NCBI RefSeq assembly: GCF_014863545.1
Contig: NZ_CP062260.1
Coordinates: 6,163,501-6,227,500 of the forward strand
From: Paenibacillus sp. JNUCC32
GTDB taxonomy: Bacteria; Bacillota; Bacilli; Paenibacillales; Paenibacillaceae
Direction: 5' to 3'
DNA: 64,000 nucleotides
In this document: one piece after another, positions 63,215-64,000 of the stretch
How the letters are laid out: each line of letters starts with the position of its first letter
Position numbering within the stretch: position 1 is the first letter of the stretch
Made by a program: the position numbers and the translations under genes
Notes under the pieces: generated by a model
The model's database searches: none
The model's input: only the letters and a program-made list of their open reading frames with translations
Told to the model about the DNA's origin: nothing

Positions 63215-64000
63215 ATGCTAGGACTTGTCAAAAAGATTTTCGGCGACACCAACGAGCGTGATGTCAAACGTCTCATGAAGACGGTCGATGTAATCAACAA
63301 AATGGAACCGGATTTTGAGAAGCTCTCCGATGAGCAGCTGCAAGCCAAAACCGAGGAGTTCCGTGCGCGGATCGAGAAAGGTGAGACGCTGGAGGAATTG
63401 CTTCCTGAAGCGTTCGCGACAGTTCGTGAAGCTTCCAGACGGACACTCGGCAAACGTCACTATGACGTGCAGTTGGTCGGGGGGATGGCCCTCCACGAAG
63501 GCAAAATTGCAGAGATGAAGACCGGTGAAGGTAAGACCCTTGTAGGTACGCTGCCGGTTTACTTAAATGCCCTGCTTGGCAAAGGCGTTCACGTTGTAAC
63601 GGTCAATGATTATCTGGCGCAGCGTGACAGCCAAGAGATGGCGCAAATATATAATTTCCTGGGAATGACGGTCGGGGTTAACCTGAGCGGCATGGAGCAC
63701 CCGGATAAACAGCAGGCATATGCTTGCGATATTACGTACGGAACGAACAATGAGTTCGGCTTTGACTATCTGCGTGACAACATGGTCCTCTACAAAGAGC
63801 AGATGGTACAGCGTCCGCTGTATTTCTGTATCATTGACGAAGTGGACTCCATCCTGGTTGACGAAGCGCGTACACCGCTTATCATCTCGGGACAAGCTCA
63901 GAAATCGACCGAGCTGTATTTTGCAGCCGACCGGTTCGTGAAGCGTCTGACGGCCGAAGAGGATTATACGGTAGACATCAAAGTCAAATCCGTAGCCTTG
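63215..64000 (+). CDS. secA: Preprotein translocase ATPase SecA (5' part)
   Basis: Motor that pushes preproteins through SecYEG; here it would export the S-layer, SLH and VWA proteins. The first 262 codons are in the window and the gene runs off the end. [10 protein letters not shown] start, Walker A MKTGEGKT (about residues 101-108), [14 protein letters not shown] and the DEAD-like [13 protein letters not shown] are present. ATG 63215 follows GAAAGGGG. It is open to the window edge. Confidence 0.97.
   Translation, partial: MLGLVKKIFGDTNERDVKRLMKTVDVINKMEPDFEKLSDEQLQAKTEEFRARIEKGETLEELLPEAFATVREASRRTLGKRHYDVQLVGGMALHEGKIAEMKTGEGKTLVGTLPVYLNALLGKGVHVVTVNDYLAQRDSQEMAQIYNFLGMTVGVNLSGMEHPDKQQAYACDITYGTNNEFGFDYLRDNMVLYKEQMVQRPLYFCIIDEVDSILVDEARTPLIISGQAQKSTELYFAADRFVKRLTAEEDYTVDIKVKSVAL

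Overview
The window is a stretch of a spore-forming, flagellated, S-layer-bearing Firmicute, most likely Paenibacillus. The evidence is gene order: atpEFHAGDC - DUF1146 - murA - spoIID - spoIIQ - spoIIID - mbl - flhO/flhP, then csaB with SLH-domain proteins, then degSU - comFA - comFC - yvyF - flgM - flgN - flgK - flgL - yviE - fliW - csrA - hag - flaG - fliD/S/T - hpf - secA. All of this follows the Bacillus subtilis layout with Paenibacillus-type additions. Every credible gene is on the + strand. No rRNA, tRNA, CRISPR array, integrase or transposase was seen. The taxon is an inference; no database search was possible.

Layout: (1) 1-6184, ATP synthase operon from subunit c to epsilon, with an unusual array of short hairpin repeats between atpA and atpG, closed by a strong terminator. 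(2) 6185-15556, cell-wall and sporulation block: a DUF1146 protein, MurA, SpoIID and SpoIIQ (engulfment), SpoIIID (mother-cell regulator), Mbl, rod proteins FlhO/FlhP, and an EpuA-like small membrane protein. Sigma-F-like and sigma-E-like promoters sit before spoIIQ and spoIIID. (3) 15557-18184, hairpin-rich repeat, fabZ and pgcA. (4) 18185-36960, envelope block: DUF5693, CsaB (pyruvylation of secondary wall polymer), TagA and TagO-type enzymes (wall polymer synthesis), two SLH proteins including the probable main S-layer protein with a long leader and tandem translation starts, a SASP gene, metK, and a secreted phosphodiester glycosidase. (5) 36961-43558, degS-degU and competence genes comFA/comFC. 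(6) 43672-52427, late flagellar operon with sigma-D promoters before flgM and hag. (7) 52456-61217, an AT-rich accessory island: a secreted VWA protein with eight IPT/TIG repeats, a FliB-type lysine methylase, two glycosyltransferases, a glycosyltransferase-methyltransferase-TPR fusion and a small TPR protein. (8) 61218-64000, csp, hpf and the start of secA.

How the parts fit: CsaB with TagA/TagO makes and pyruvylates the wall polymer to which the SLH proteins bind. CsrA, encoded with FliW just upstream of hag, probably represses hag through GGA motifs in its leader. The island after fliT probably methylates and glycosylates the short flagellin, and one of its genes has a sigma-D-like promoter. 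That island, including the VWA-IPT protein, is the best candidate for something little described. Base composition drops from roughly half GC to clearly AT-rich from the middle of flgL to the end of the island (judged by eye).
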